Shown piece after piece: positions 54,054 to 64,000 of a DNA stretch of 64,000 nucleotides. The stretch lies in contig NW_020825468.1 of NCBI RefSeq assembly GCF_003286085.1, forward strand, positions 62,001 to 126,000. Reading direction: 5' to 3'. A program made the translations under genes and the position numbers. This DNA comes from Drosophila persimilis (Eukaryota; Arthropoda; Insecta; Diptera; Drosophilidae). The notes below the pieces were generated by a model. That model had not been told where the DNA came from, made no database searches, and saw nothing but the letters and a program-made list of their open reading frames with translations. The first letter of the stretch is position 1. Each line of letters starts with the position of its first letter.

Positions 54054-55118
54054 ATGAGTATTGGGTATATTAGATTTGTGGTGAAAGTGGATGTGTGTAA
54101 CGTCCAGAAGGAATCGTTTCGGACCCCATAAAGTATATATGTTCTTGATCAGCATCAATAGCCGAGTCGATTGAGCCATGTCTGCCTGTCCGTCCCTATC
54201 ATCGCCTAGTGCTCAAAGACTATAAGAGCTAGAGCAACGACATTATACATCCGGACTTCTTTGATATGTCACTGCTACAGAAATATTTCAAAACTTTGCC
54301 CCGCCCACTTCCGCCCCCTCAAAGGGCGAAAATCTGTGGCATCCACAATTTTAAAGATACGAGAAAACCAAAAACGCAGAATCGTAGAGAATGACGGTAT
54401 CTTTTAGACTGCGGAATCTGAATTGGATCGTATTGTTATTATAGCCAGCATCAAGAAAACAATTTCATTTTTTCTTGCCCTGTCTCTCTCTAACACACAC
54501 GTAGCATAGGCGGCTTTGCTTAGAGTAAAACATTAGCGCCTAGATCTCAGAGACTATAAAAGCTAGAGCAACCAAATTTGGTATCCACACTCCTAATATA
54601 TCAGACCGAGACGAGTTTGTTTCAAAATTTCGCCACACCCCCTTCCGCCCGCGCAAAGGATGCAAATCTGGGGATATTCACAAATCTCAGAGAGTATTAA
54701 GGCTAGAGTAACCAAATTTAGTGTCCGCACTCCTGTTAGATCTCACTATAAAAAGTTTATCTCAAAATTTCGCCCCACCCCCTTCCGCCCCCACAAAGGA
54801 CGAAAATCTGTTGCAACCACAATATTAAAGATACGAGAAAACTAAAAACGCAGAATCATAGATAATCACCATATCTATCAGATTGCTGAATCTGGATCAG
54901 ATCAGATCATTTTTATAGCCAAAAGTAACAAATCAATTTGCAGTGGCTACGCAGCGCCCGACGTCACGCTCAGACTGATTTTCTGTCTCTCTCGCACGCA
55001 CTCTTTGTCGTGTCGTTTAATATTAGCGGCGTCTGCCGGAGGAGAGCCATTCTGACTAAGTATCGGGTATAACTGTAGAGTTGCGGTGTCCGCAGCAACT
55101 CACAACGTTCCCCCTCGT
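54054..55118 (+). mobile_element. ISY copy 7 (duplicate of copy 4)
   Basis: Same 5' truncation and same reduced GTCY tract as 36996-38060, at the same offset, so it arose by duplication and not by a new insertion. Confidence 0.85.
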
Positions 55119-55621
55119 TTTTAATGAATTTGTGGTACCAAGCAGTGAGACCCAAGAACCTGCGGACTTGTTTCACGGATCGTGGGACCGGAAACTCTTG
55201 AATCGCTTGGACCTTCTCCACATCTGTCTGGATAGTTCCGTTGCCTATAACATGGCCTAGGTATTTGACCTCCTTTAGGCAAAATTTGGACTTCTCCACG
55301 TTAATGGTCAGACACGCTTCGCGTAATCGGGCGGACAGGACAGTGAGAACTTGAATATGCTGCTCAAATGATTCAGATGTCACCAACAAGTCGTCTAGAT
55401 AAATCACTTTATCCATCAACTTGGACATCGTTTGGGGTGCATTGCACAACCCAAAGGGCATGACCGTGTACTGATACAACGGGCGCCGTGGGATTGTAAA
55501 CGCCGTTTTTTCACGAGCGCTTACTTCCAGCGGAATTTGCCAATAGGCATCCTTCAAATCGATGCTTGAGATGAACTCAGCTCGAGGAAGCCGACTGAGA
55601 ATGCCATCGATCAATGGCATG
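55119..55621 (-). pseudogene. pol: Reverse transcriptase fragment of the RING-Gag element, truncated
   Basis: Matches 38061-38563, from the connection region through Y-L-D-D up to M-P-L-I-D-G-I-L. It stops at 55621, where a 10-base filler and a repeated Helitron fragment follow. No protease or gag is attached. Confidence 0.85.
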
Positions 55622-55631
55622 GGGCATGCCC

Positions 55632-55871
55632 CACTGCTGGGGCATCTTTCAGCCAAAACATGCCGTGAATATGGGGGGAACCTCTTTGTTGGAATTCAAC
55701 ACGCCAATAATATTTTACCTAGCACAAGTAACTGGATCTGCCCTGATAAGTCGCTTCTTTTCGGTGTAGGGTAGATTCATTGCTTCTTATTCGCTAATGA
55801 TCTCCCTATCTACGTTTTTTTTGAGCAAAACAAGCAACTCTAGCCACCGCGTTTCAGCAGCAGACAGATTA
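55632..55871 (-). pseudogene. Helitron replicase fragment, third partial copy
   Basis: Matches 53814-54053 at an offset of 1818. It begins within the H-I-H-G-M-F-W-L region and runs to the ISY junction. It is part of a local tandem duplication. Confidence 0.8.
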
Positions 55872-56936
55872 ATGAGTATTGGGTATATTAGATTTGTGGT
55901 GAAAGTGGATGTGTGTAACGTCCAGAAGGAATCGTTTCGGACCCCATAAAGTATATATGTTCTTGATCAGCATCAATAGCCGAGTCGATTGAGCCATGTC
56001 TGCCTGTCCGTCCCTATCATCGCCTAGTGCTCAAAGACTATAAGAGCTAGAGCAACGACATTATACATCCGGACTTCTTTGATATGTCACTGCTACAGAA
56101 ATATTTCAAAACTTTGCCCCGCCCACTTCCGCCCCCTCAAAGGGCGAAAATCTGTGGCATCCACAATTTTAAAGATACGAGAAAACCAAAAACGCAGAAT
56201 CGTAGAGAATGACGGTATCTTTTAGACTGCGGAATCTGAATTGGATCGTATTGTTATTATAGCCAGCATCAAGAAAACAATTTCATTTTTTCTTGCCCTG
56301 TCTCTCTCTAACACACACGTAGCATAGGCGGCTTTGCTTAGAGTAAAACATTAGCGCCTAGATCTCAGAGACTATAAAAGCTAGAGCAACCAAATTTGGT
56401 ATCCACACTCCTAATATATCAGACCGAGACGAGTTTGTTTCAAAATTTCGCCACACCCCCTTCCGCCCGCGCAAAGGATGCAAATCTGGGGATATTCACA
56501 AATCTCAGAGAGTATTAAGGCTAGAGTAACCAAATTTAGTGTCCGCACTCCTGTTAGATCTCACTATAAAAAGTTTATCTCAAAATTTCGCCCCACCCCC
56601 TTCCGCCCCCACAAAGGACGAAAATCTGTTGCAACCACAATATTAAAGATACGAGAAAACTAAAAACGCAGAATCATAGATAATCACCATATCTATCAGA
56701 TTGCTGAATCTGGATCAGATCAGATCATTTTTATAGCCAAAAGTAACAAATCAATTTGCAGTGGCTACGCAGCGCCCGACGTCACGCTCAGACTGATTTT
56801 CTGTCTCTCTCGCACGCACTCTTTGTCGTGTCGTTTAATATTAGCGGCGTCTGCCGGAGGAGAGCCATTCTGACTAAGTATCGGGTATAACTGTAGAGTT
56901 GCGGTGTCCGCAGCAACTCACAACGTTCCCCCTCGT
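55872..56936 (+). mobile_element. ISY copy 8 (local duplicate of copy 7)
   Basis: Same truncated 5' end and sequence as 54054-55118. Its 3' end CCCCCTCGT is joined directly to another ISY that starts TATACCCG. Confidence 0.85.
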
Positions 56937-58090
56937 TATACCCGATACTCAAAATGAGTATTGGGGTATATTAGATTTGTGGTAAAAGTGTATGTGTGTA
57001 ACGTCCAGAAGGAATCGTTTCCGACCTCATAAAGTATATATATTCTTGATCAGCATCAATAGCCGAGTCGATTGAGCCATGTCTGTCTGTCCGTCCGTCC
57101 GTCTGTCCGTCTGTCCGTCCGTCCGTCTGTCCGTCTGTCCGTCCGTCCGTCTGTCCGTCTGTCCGTCCCCTTCAGCGCCTAATGCTCAAAGACTATAAGA
57201 GCTAGAGCAACGATGTTTTGGATCCAGACTTCTGTGATATGTCACTGCTCCAAAAATATTTCAAAACTTTGCCCCGCCCACTTCCGCCCCCACAAAGGGC
57301 GAAAATCTGTGGCATCCACAATTTCGACGATACGAGAAAAGTAAAAACGCAGAATCGTAGAAGATGACTATATCTTCTAGAGTGCAACATCTGAACCAGA
57401 TCGTATAATTATTACAGCCAGAATCACGAAAACAATTTCACTCTTTCTCGCTCTGTCTCACTCTAACACACAGGTTTCATGGTCGGTTTTGCCAATTGCA
57501 AAATATGAGTTCAAGGATCTCAGAACCTATAAAAGCCAGAGCAACCAAATTTGGTATCCACACTCCTGTGATATCGGACCTTGACCGTTTCCTGTCCAAA
57601 TTTCGCCACACCCCCTTCCGCCCCCGCAAAGGACGAAAATCTGAGGCAACCACAAATCTCAGAGACTATTAAGGCTATAGTAACCAAATTTGGTGCACAC
57701 ACTCCTTTAAGATGTCACTATAAAACGTATATCTCAGAATTTCGCCCCACCTCCATCCGCCCCCACAAAGGACGAAAATCTGTTGCATCCACAATATTGC
57801 AGATTTGAGAAAACTAAAAACGCAGAATCATAGATACTGACCATATCTATTAGATTGCTGAATCTGGATCAGATCAGACCATTTTTTTAGCCAAAAGGAA
57901 CAAATCAATTTGCAGTGGCTACGCAGCGCCCGACGTCACGCTCAGACTGATTTTCTGTCTCTCTCGCACGCACTCTTTGTCGTGTCGTTAAATATTAGCG
58001 GCGTCTGCCGGAGGAGAGCCATACTGACTTAGTATCGGGTATAACCTTAGAGTTGCGGTGTCCGCAGCAACTCACAACGTTCCCCCTCGT
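56937..58090 (+). mobile_element. ISY copy 9, full length, in tandem with copy 8
   Basis: Starts TATACCCGATAC exactly at the end of copy 8 and ends CCCCCTCGT followed by TTTTAATGAA, the same flank that follows copies 4 and 7. It has the longest GTCY tract of all copies (57080-57168). It inserted at the 3' terminus of an existing ISY. Confidence 0.9.
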
Positions 58091-58895
58091 TTTTAATGAA
58101 TTTGTGGTACCAAGCAGTGAGACCCAAGAACCTGCGGACTTGTTTCACGGATCGTGGGACCGGAAACTCTTGAATCGCTTGGACCTTCTCCACATCTGTC
58201 TGGATAGTTCCGTTGCCTATAACATGGCCTAGGTATTTGACCTCCTTTAGGCAAAATTTGGACTTCTCCACGTTAATGGTCAGACACGCTTCGCGTAATC
58301 GGGCGGACAGGACAGTGAGAACTTGAATATGCTGCTCAAATGATTCAGATGTCACCAACAAGTCGTCTAGATAAATCACTTTATCCATCAACTTGGACAT
58401 CGTTTGGGGTGCATTGCACAACCCAAAGGGCATGACCGTGTACTGATACAACGGGCGCCGTGGGATTGTAAACGCCGTTTTTTCACGAGCGCTTACTTCC
58501 AGCGGAATTTGCCAATAGGCATCCTTCAAATCGATGCTTGAGATGAACTCAGCTCGAGGAAGCCGACTGAGAATGCCATCGATCAATGGCATGGGATAAG
58601 CGTTCTTAACAGTGACTTCGTTAAGTTTCCGACTGTCGATGCATAATCGCCCCTTTCCAGGTTTACGAACGAGGACCACGGGTGACGACCATGCGCTATC
58701 TGATTCTTCGATCACTCCAAGAGCTAACATCCGGTCTACCTCTACGTACATGAGCCTTTCTACGGCTGGAGACACGGCATAATGTCGTTGTTTTATTGCC
58801 TTAGCGTTGCCCACTTCAATTTCGTGCGACAACCAGCCCGTTTTTCCCAGACCTTGCTTCGCAAAGGAGGGAAATAAGTTGACCGTCTCTGACAC
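58091..58895 (-). pseudogene. pol: Reverse transcriptase fragment, copy B
   Basis: Same as 38061-38865, with one change near the F-T-I-P-G-R-P / F-T-I-P-R-R-P site. It carries the same in-frame loss before Y-L-D-D and the same truncation by ISY at its end. The CGCCGTG variant is shared with 55487, so the local duplicate derives from copy B. Confidence 0.85.
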
Positions 58896-59554
58896 ACATA
58901 TAACGTACTATCGAATGTTAAGCCTGACAACTCTGGACTGAATGATTTATGGGCTAGAAAAGCAGGTAACAAATTAAAGCGAGACCAAAAGTCTATGCCT
59001 AGATATAAGTCTTGCGCCAAGGATGGGACTACAAACAGTTTCAATACTTCCTTCTGGCCTTGAAAACCCACTTCGGTGGTGACTTTGCCAATTATTGGCT
59101 GGCTCTGCCCATCCGCCGTCCGTACTGCTGCTCTCACAGGCTTGATCGGGTTCGGATTCTGAACCAGGTCGGCCGCAAACTTCCCACCTATGCAACTTAT
59201 GGATGCGCCGGTATCCATCAGTCCACTGAGCGTCCGTCCCAGTACGGTGACTTCCGCATAGGGTCGCCAGTCCTTGGACGTATTAACGACTGACGCCAAT
59301 ACGTTAGAGCGCTCGTTTTTGACAGTTTGCCGATGTTGGAGCAATCGCTTTCGAGATCGAGTCGGTAGTTGAATTCTTTCCCTACTTGGGGTTAAAATAC
59401 AAGTGTGTGACGGAATGTCTGGGAGTTTTTGTAAGTCCGGGAGTAATGGAACTGTCGAAACGTCCATTAAATGGTGTTCGTTGCTTTCGAACTGTTTGGT
59501 TTGCGTGCACCTGTCGGTTGTGCACGGCTTGACGAGTTTTTTGAATCGTTGCAC
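58793..59554 (-). pseudogene. pol: Protease, copy B
   Basis: Same as 38763-39524 with two or three residue changes (Q-Y-R to Q-H-R, A-V-W to A-V-R). The active site M-D-T-G-A-S is kept. The frame is again shifted relative to gag and reverse transcriptase. Confidence 0.8.
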
Positions 59555-61026
59555 CTAGAGCACGACGGTTTATACGTATCCCGTTTGCCACAGCCGTAAC
59601 AAAAGACGGTGCGATCACCTACGCAGTCTTGATACCGATGCCCCTGACAACCACAGTTCCAACAGGAAAGGATTACCGCAGCAATATCTAGCTGTTGGGT
59701 TTCATCGACCTCATCGCCTTCCTGGTCTGTCTGCACCACAATTTCATGCACCTGTCGTCGTATAGGAATACGCTTCGGCTCAGCGCTGCCCATAGGCTTA
59801 GCCACTGCTTGCAAAAAACGTTCGCGAGTACGCACTAGGTTGCGCAATTGTGCTACTGACAGAATGGGAATGTATAAAATTTCATGTTGGATATCGGCCA
59901 AGAGATTCGACTTTAGCACTTCCAACAGCGACATTTCGGACATGGGGTTGACTAGTTTATCGGACAAGGTTACAATGGCTTCGTAAAATGTATCAAATAG
60001 TTCGTGCGGCTTCTGCTTTCATTGCACTATTGCCGTACGAATTTCTAGGTCGGTACGCCCATCCCTAAATCGAGTTTTTAGGGCTGTACTTAGCTGCGGC
60101 CAGGTCACGGAGGGTACGCTTTTATGGTAACGCCAAAACCACTCGCTAGCACTGGCTTCAAATAAATAAATGGCGTTTCTGGCCACTAGGTCGAGATTAC
60201 CCTCTAAGGTCTGTTTGGTTAACGCTTCTATCCGATATATGAAATCTTCCACCGACATGGACGAATTTCCAGATAACCGCACCTTCCATCCTGCGATTAT
60301 TTGTCCAATCCTATCGGGTCGTAGTCCCGCTATCTGTTGGGATCCCCATGGGGTTACCGAAACAGCAGAATCATTAGCCTGAGTTATCGGGGCACCTACG
60401 GACTCTCGAGTTGGTATTTGGAACAACTGTTCGAAGGTTTGGTTTTCTCCACTAGGCTGTGAAGATCCAGCAGCTTGGTCATTCGGCGGCTGTACCGTTG
60501 GACTTGCCAAACGTTGGAATCCTATTTCCATAGTCTGAGTCATTTGAGTCATGGCTTGAGATAACAACCCGATTTGACCCATAGCGTCCGGCAACGCCTG
60601 TGCCATTTGAGCCAAGCCTGGGCTTGCTTCATTCGCTGGCTCGCTACTCGGAACTGGCATGATTGGTACACCAACTTCAGTTGGACCAACAGAAGGTAAC
60701 TTTTCAGTATTCGCAGCTGGAGCTGCTGTCACACGCTGTGATCGGGTTCTCATTAGAAGCTGAGAAGACTCTACATTCGAGGCGGACGCCTGCGCTACGG
60801 CTAATTCCTCCGCTAAGCTAGGAGCGGATGATTGTAGGGGCTTGTTGCACATCGGGCACACGGTCTTTCCACCTCTTCTCGTATTAAAACAAACTAAATG
60901 AAATACGTGGTTACAATTTGTTCTTAAAAGCTGTGTCCGATATTCTACCTGTCTTACGTAAATACAGCAGATAATATCGGAATGGTCGTTTGGCTCAATC
61001 TCGTCAAAACTCCAATTTAATGACAT
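59467..61026 (-). pseudogene. gag: RING-like Gag, copy B, with one stop
   Basis: Same protein as 39437-40996, but an Arg codon CGA has become TGA at 60019-60021, splitting it into 335 and 166 codons. The RING-like segment and zinc knuckles are unchanged. A few missense differences exist (for example Trp against Cys in the E-W-F-x-R-Y-H segment). No other break is seen. Confidence 0.85.
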
Positions 61027-61911
61027 CCTATCCTAATTTTACTAATATATGATTTTCTGTTCTACTCTTGATTATTAACTTTTAACGATCGATATATCTA
61101 CTCTGTATCCACAAAATTCGGAAACCATGCACCCTTCGTCTAATAGGAATGTGTCCCCCACTGACTCTGGTGATATTATTCACGATAGACAATCATTACA
61201 ATGAGTCATCGGATGAACTGGGACCGTTCGGTAGTTCTACACCACTGACGGATATCCGAGCAATCCGAAACCCTGACAAACCGATGCACCTCTACTTATA
61301 CTGTAGGTCGCAAAAACACAAAAAAGTTCTGGATCGCGGACCACCAAATTGTCCAGAACCACAGTACAGCAGAGTCGTTCCACCTACGTCTGTCAAACAC
61401 AAAAAAAAAACGGAACAACAATAGAAAAACTGAAGAAGAAGACATAGTTTATGCTGACCCAGGAAATGTACCATCTCCGATTCTAATGCCTTCGTTCGCG
61501 GGCAGGCCGTAGCTCTAAGCCACTGACTAACCTGATCCAGGCCAAAACGGCAGACAATGATCAACGGTATGGACAAGTTCCTCCCCCAAACAACACGCTC
61601 CCACTTTTGTAGGTAGGCAGTAAAGCTAATCCACTTTGAAACCTAATCCGACAGAAACATTGGAACGCGCTATTTAGCAGAGTGGCCTATCCGGCCAGAT
61701 ACTACAGGTTCGTTGCTATGCCTAGTTCTGTTAGAAACTGCTACGCAATCCAGCTACTCGAAGTCAATCCTACAGACAATGCACGACCATGCATATATCT
61801 TGGGAATTAAGGGATAAAGGAATAAGTCTTATGACACTGCCTTGAGATGCAGCTCGCATTGGTGTTGATGACTTTATACAAATTTTCTTGGTCGGGGCAT
61901 GCCGAAGAAGG

Positions 61912-62230
61912 GCCCCACGTTGGGCGCCAAAATTTTATATATATTTTATTCTTAAAAACGTTCTTAAAACCCTGCCATAAAACCCATTGCCATTTAAAAT
62001 TTGTCTTTACCTGTAGCATACAACGTACAGGTTCTAGGAGCTGATAATAGCTAAACGGGAGAAGGAAGTACGCGCTGGCTTCGGCTTTTGTCTCTGGTCG
62101 GCGGGGTGTGGGCATGGAGGATATTTTACTACCCATTTAGAGCTCTGGCAAATGGTCGAGATAAGAATTTATATAAAAAATTAAATCGCGTACGAGTAGG
62201 AAAAGGATACTAGGAAACGGGATACAGGGG
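61912..62230 (-). repeat. Primer site and 5' LTR of the RING-Gag element, copy B
   Basis: TGGCGCCCAACGTGGGGC on the minus strand (61912-61929), followed by the LTR matching 41904-42200. The outer end is not fixed. Confidence 0.6.
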
Positions 62231-62248
62231 GTCAAAGGGACAGATCAG

Positions 62249-63274
62249 CATGGATATCTCCCAATATCTCCCAGGAAGATAGGGCTCAGATAGAACCCAG
62301 AATCAGGCTTAGTGGCCTAGAAGCTCTGAAAGTAGTTTATAACAGGAATATAAAGCTGGGTCCTGATCAGGCTTGCCTTTCTTGCAAAGGCCTGTGGTTC
62401 CCCAAACGAATTTATAAGATTCCTCGCGTCCTTTTAGAAAGTGATTGCGAGTTTAGTGGTGAAATTTTCGCTCTTGAGAGCCTTTTAGCATTCCCTTCTG
62501 ATTGCCCAGCATTAAAATTCTGCAGAACATGTCATAGCAACATTAAGAAGCGTATAAAGCCTAAGCTTTTCTTCAATGAATTAGATTTCCCCATGCTGCC
62601 CGACTGCTTAAAGGGGCTTACTCCATTAGAGGAACGACTGCTTTCTCCTCGACTTCCATTTATGATAATTAAGCCTATATTGCCTGGGGGTCGAGGTCAA
62701 AATACCATTATATATCGTGAAGGAGCTTCCACGAGCTTTCCATGAAGCCCAGGTAATTCAGCTCCACCTCAAATGCAGAAAAGAGTATCTTCATGCTTTC
62801 ATGGCTGAAACCATTAGACCTTCCAACATTTTTGAAGCACTTCGTTATTTAGTTACCACAGATTTGTATAAAAAGCATAATGTTGTAGTTAACGAGCAAT
62901 GAATCTCTGGTTTCACATCCGATATTGTTCCTTTCGTAGCATCTCAAGCAGACGCAGCCTTTTTAAAAAGTATGCAGAATAGAGATAGGAATGTAGATAC
63001 GGATCCAGCCCATCCCGACGAGGAAGTAGAAGCCGAAGAGCTCAACCCTGGAGGTCAGGAAACTCTGCTTGAAAACAACATACCATTTGATGATAAGATT
63101 ATTAAAATCGCACCAGGTCAAGGCCAACGACCTCTCGACATGATTCTAGACATTGACTCGGAAGAGTTATCCTTTCCCACTATTTATGCAGGCGTCAAAA
63201 GACAATCTTCGCAAAGTTTTACAACCATTGTTAGATCAGAGCTTCGAAATGTAGATAGGAGAGGTTGTAGAACT
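62249..63274 (+). pseudogene. N-terminal region of autonomous Helitron protein, copy B
   Basis: Same as 42219-43273 at an offset of 20030, including the 10-base duplication at the start and the frameshift near 62743. Differences are few (for example I-Y-K against I-C-K). The match to copy A ends at GTTGTAGAACT (63264-63274), the right edge of the large duplication. Confidence 0.8.
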
Positions 63275-63293
63275 CCCCGGTCGAAGCGTCGTC

Positions 63294-63297
<4 letters not shown>
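63275..63297 (+). repeat. 23-base stub of the long-LTR element LTR end
   Basis: CCCCGGTCGAAGCGTCGTCA and two more bases match, with one change, the complement of the outer LTR end at 21877-21899. It is therefore the outer tip of a copy in the opposite orientation. The rest of that LTR is not present. Confidence 0.65.
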
Positions 63298-63349
<52 letters not shown>

Positions 63350-63352
63350 TAT
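63297..63352. repeat. TA microsatellite
   Basis: About 24 TA repeats followed by CATATATATA. It is the target into which the second errantivirus inserted; this group prefers alternating purine-pyrimidine targets. Confidence 0.9.
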
Positions 63353-63946
63353 AGTTAAATATCAGCAACTCGATTTTAAGTTTTTAAAAAATACTTTTAT
63401 TTTACAAACTTAAATATCTTTATGTCACAAGATTTAAATGAATTCCCCGACTTGACTTTGGGTCTGCTTGTCTCAAACGGAACTGATCTCTCTGCTGCTG
63501 GCTAGTTTCCATGAGCCCTTCTCTTGGAACTCCCGACTCTGGCTTCGGGCGTTGCTTTCCTCGGCTGCATCTTCGTGTCGGTGGCGTACGTGCCTGGATC
63601 GATATTTGGGGATGCGTCGGCTTTGATGAAAGGCATCCACTGCTGGCGATCGGTGTTGCATTACATGACGGAGCTAGGAATGTGATACTCCTTGGTTTTA
63701 TGTCTAGCTTTGATTGGTCCTCATGAGTGGCGTGATTCTAAAGAATCGATTTCTCGAGAGTGGCGTGATTCTAATGTTGCTGAAACAATGTGGTCCATTG
63801 TTTATATTATGGGGGGCCCTAGCTTGGAGTATGGGAAGAAACAGTTATTGATTCTTGAGTGGGGTCCTGTTACTTGTGTGGATGGGGTGGATGAATTGTA
63901 CATAAACATAATGTGTATGGGATGTGGGGAATTATGGATATGTCAC
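63353..63946 (-). repeat. 3' LTR of errantivirus 2 (partial element)
   Basis: 594 bases with AGTTAAATATCAGC at the left and GATATGTCACT at the right, AGT..ACT ends as in errantivirus 1. It is a diverged relative of the LTR at 4963-5658 (shared GATCGGTGTTGCATTAC and AGTGGCGTGATTCTA). The polypurine tract complement TCCCCCAACG follows at 63947. Confidence 0.85.
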
Positions 63947-64000
63947 TCCCCCAACGTTTGTTATTAGCCTGTCCCTAGGCGATTACCCTCGGGTATAGTG
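63947..64000 (-). pseudogene. env: 3' end of errantivirus 2 internal region
   Basis: The last 54 bases resemble the sequence inside the 3' LTR of errantivirus 1 (AGCCTGTCC, AGGCGATTA), which holds the env stop and polypurine tract. The element continues beyond the window, so coding state cannot be judged. Confidence 0.6.

Larger units (their letters stand above)
58091..62230 (-). mobile_element. Ty3/gypsy element with RING-like Gag, copy B
   Basis: Near-identical to 38061-42200 at an offset of 20030: LTR (about 61934-62230), tRNA-Lys primer site (61912-61929), leader, gag, protease and partial reverse transcriptase. Only scattered single-base differences are seen, for example TTGTATATA against TTTTATATA at the LTR edge. 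Confidence 0.85.

Noticed and set aside
1-64000. tRNA or rRNA genes
   Set aside because: Only short tRNA-complementary primer sites (19141, 28394, 41882, 61912) were found, with no cloverleaf-forming sequence around them.

Overview
The window is repetitive eukaryotic DNA, almost certainly heterochromatin of an obscura-group Drosophila (D. miranda, D. pseudoobscura, D. persimilis or a close relative). This rests on nine copies of a roughly 1.1 kb DINE-1/ISY-type non-autonomous Helitron, on 17.6/297-type and 412/mdg1-type retroelements, on BEL/Pao elements and on an LOA-clade LINE. I find no intact host gene, tRNA or rRNA. About 96 percent of the window is transposable element, and nearly every coding region is interrupted by stops, frameshifts, deletions or nested insertions.

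Layout. 1-2729 is a decayed BEL/Pao element. 2730-4349 is the only stretch that looks like host non-coding DNA. 4350-32225 is a nest: the outer 412/mdg1-like element (minus strand) was entered by a 17.6/297-like errantivirus (4963-19839) and by a long-LTR Ty3/gypsy element (21877-29745, 4-bp target duplication TCTT). The errantivirus was in turn entered by two ISY copies and by a plus-strand BEL/Pao element (9562-15482).

32226-63274 is a large duplication. Copy A (32582-43273) and copy B (44065-63274) share the same order of parts: Helitron fragment, BEL/Pao element, Helitron fragment, ISY, Ty3/gypsy element with a RING-like Gag, and the N-terminal part of an autonomous Helitron. Copy B was later enlarged by an LOA LINE (44608-48919), by ISY insertions (51068-52181 and 56937-58090) and by an internal 1.8 kb tandem duplication. 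Copy A supplies the empty sites, so these insertion points can be read to the base. 63275-64000 holds a 23-bp LTR stub, a TA microsatellite and the 3' LTR of a second errantivirus that runs off the window.

How it fits together. The retroelements carry Gag, protease, reverse transcriptase, RNase H, integrase and, in the errantivirus, Env, but none is intact. Eight of nine retroelement insertions (counting the duplicated blocks once) lie on the minus strand. That one-sided arrangement is what a single-strand piRNA cluster of the flamenco type would look like. This is inference; small RNA data would decide it. Element family names are assigned from protein motifs, LTR termini and primer-binding sites read by eye, without database searches.
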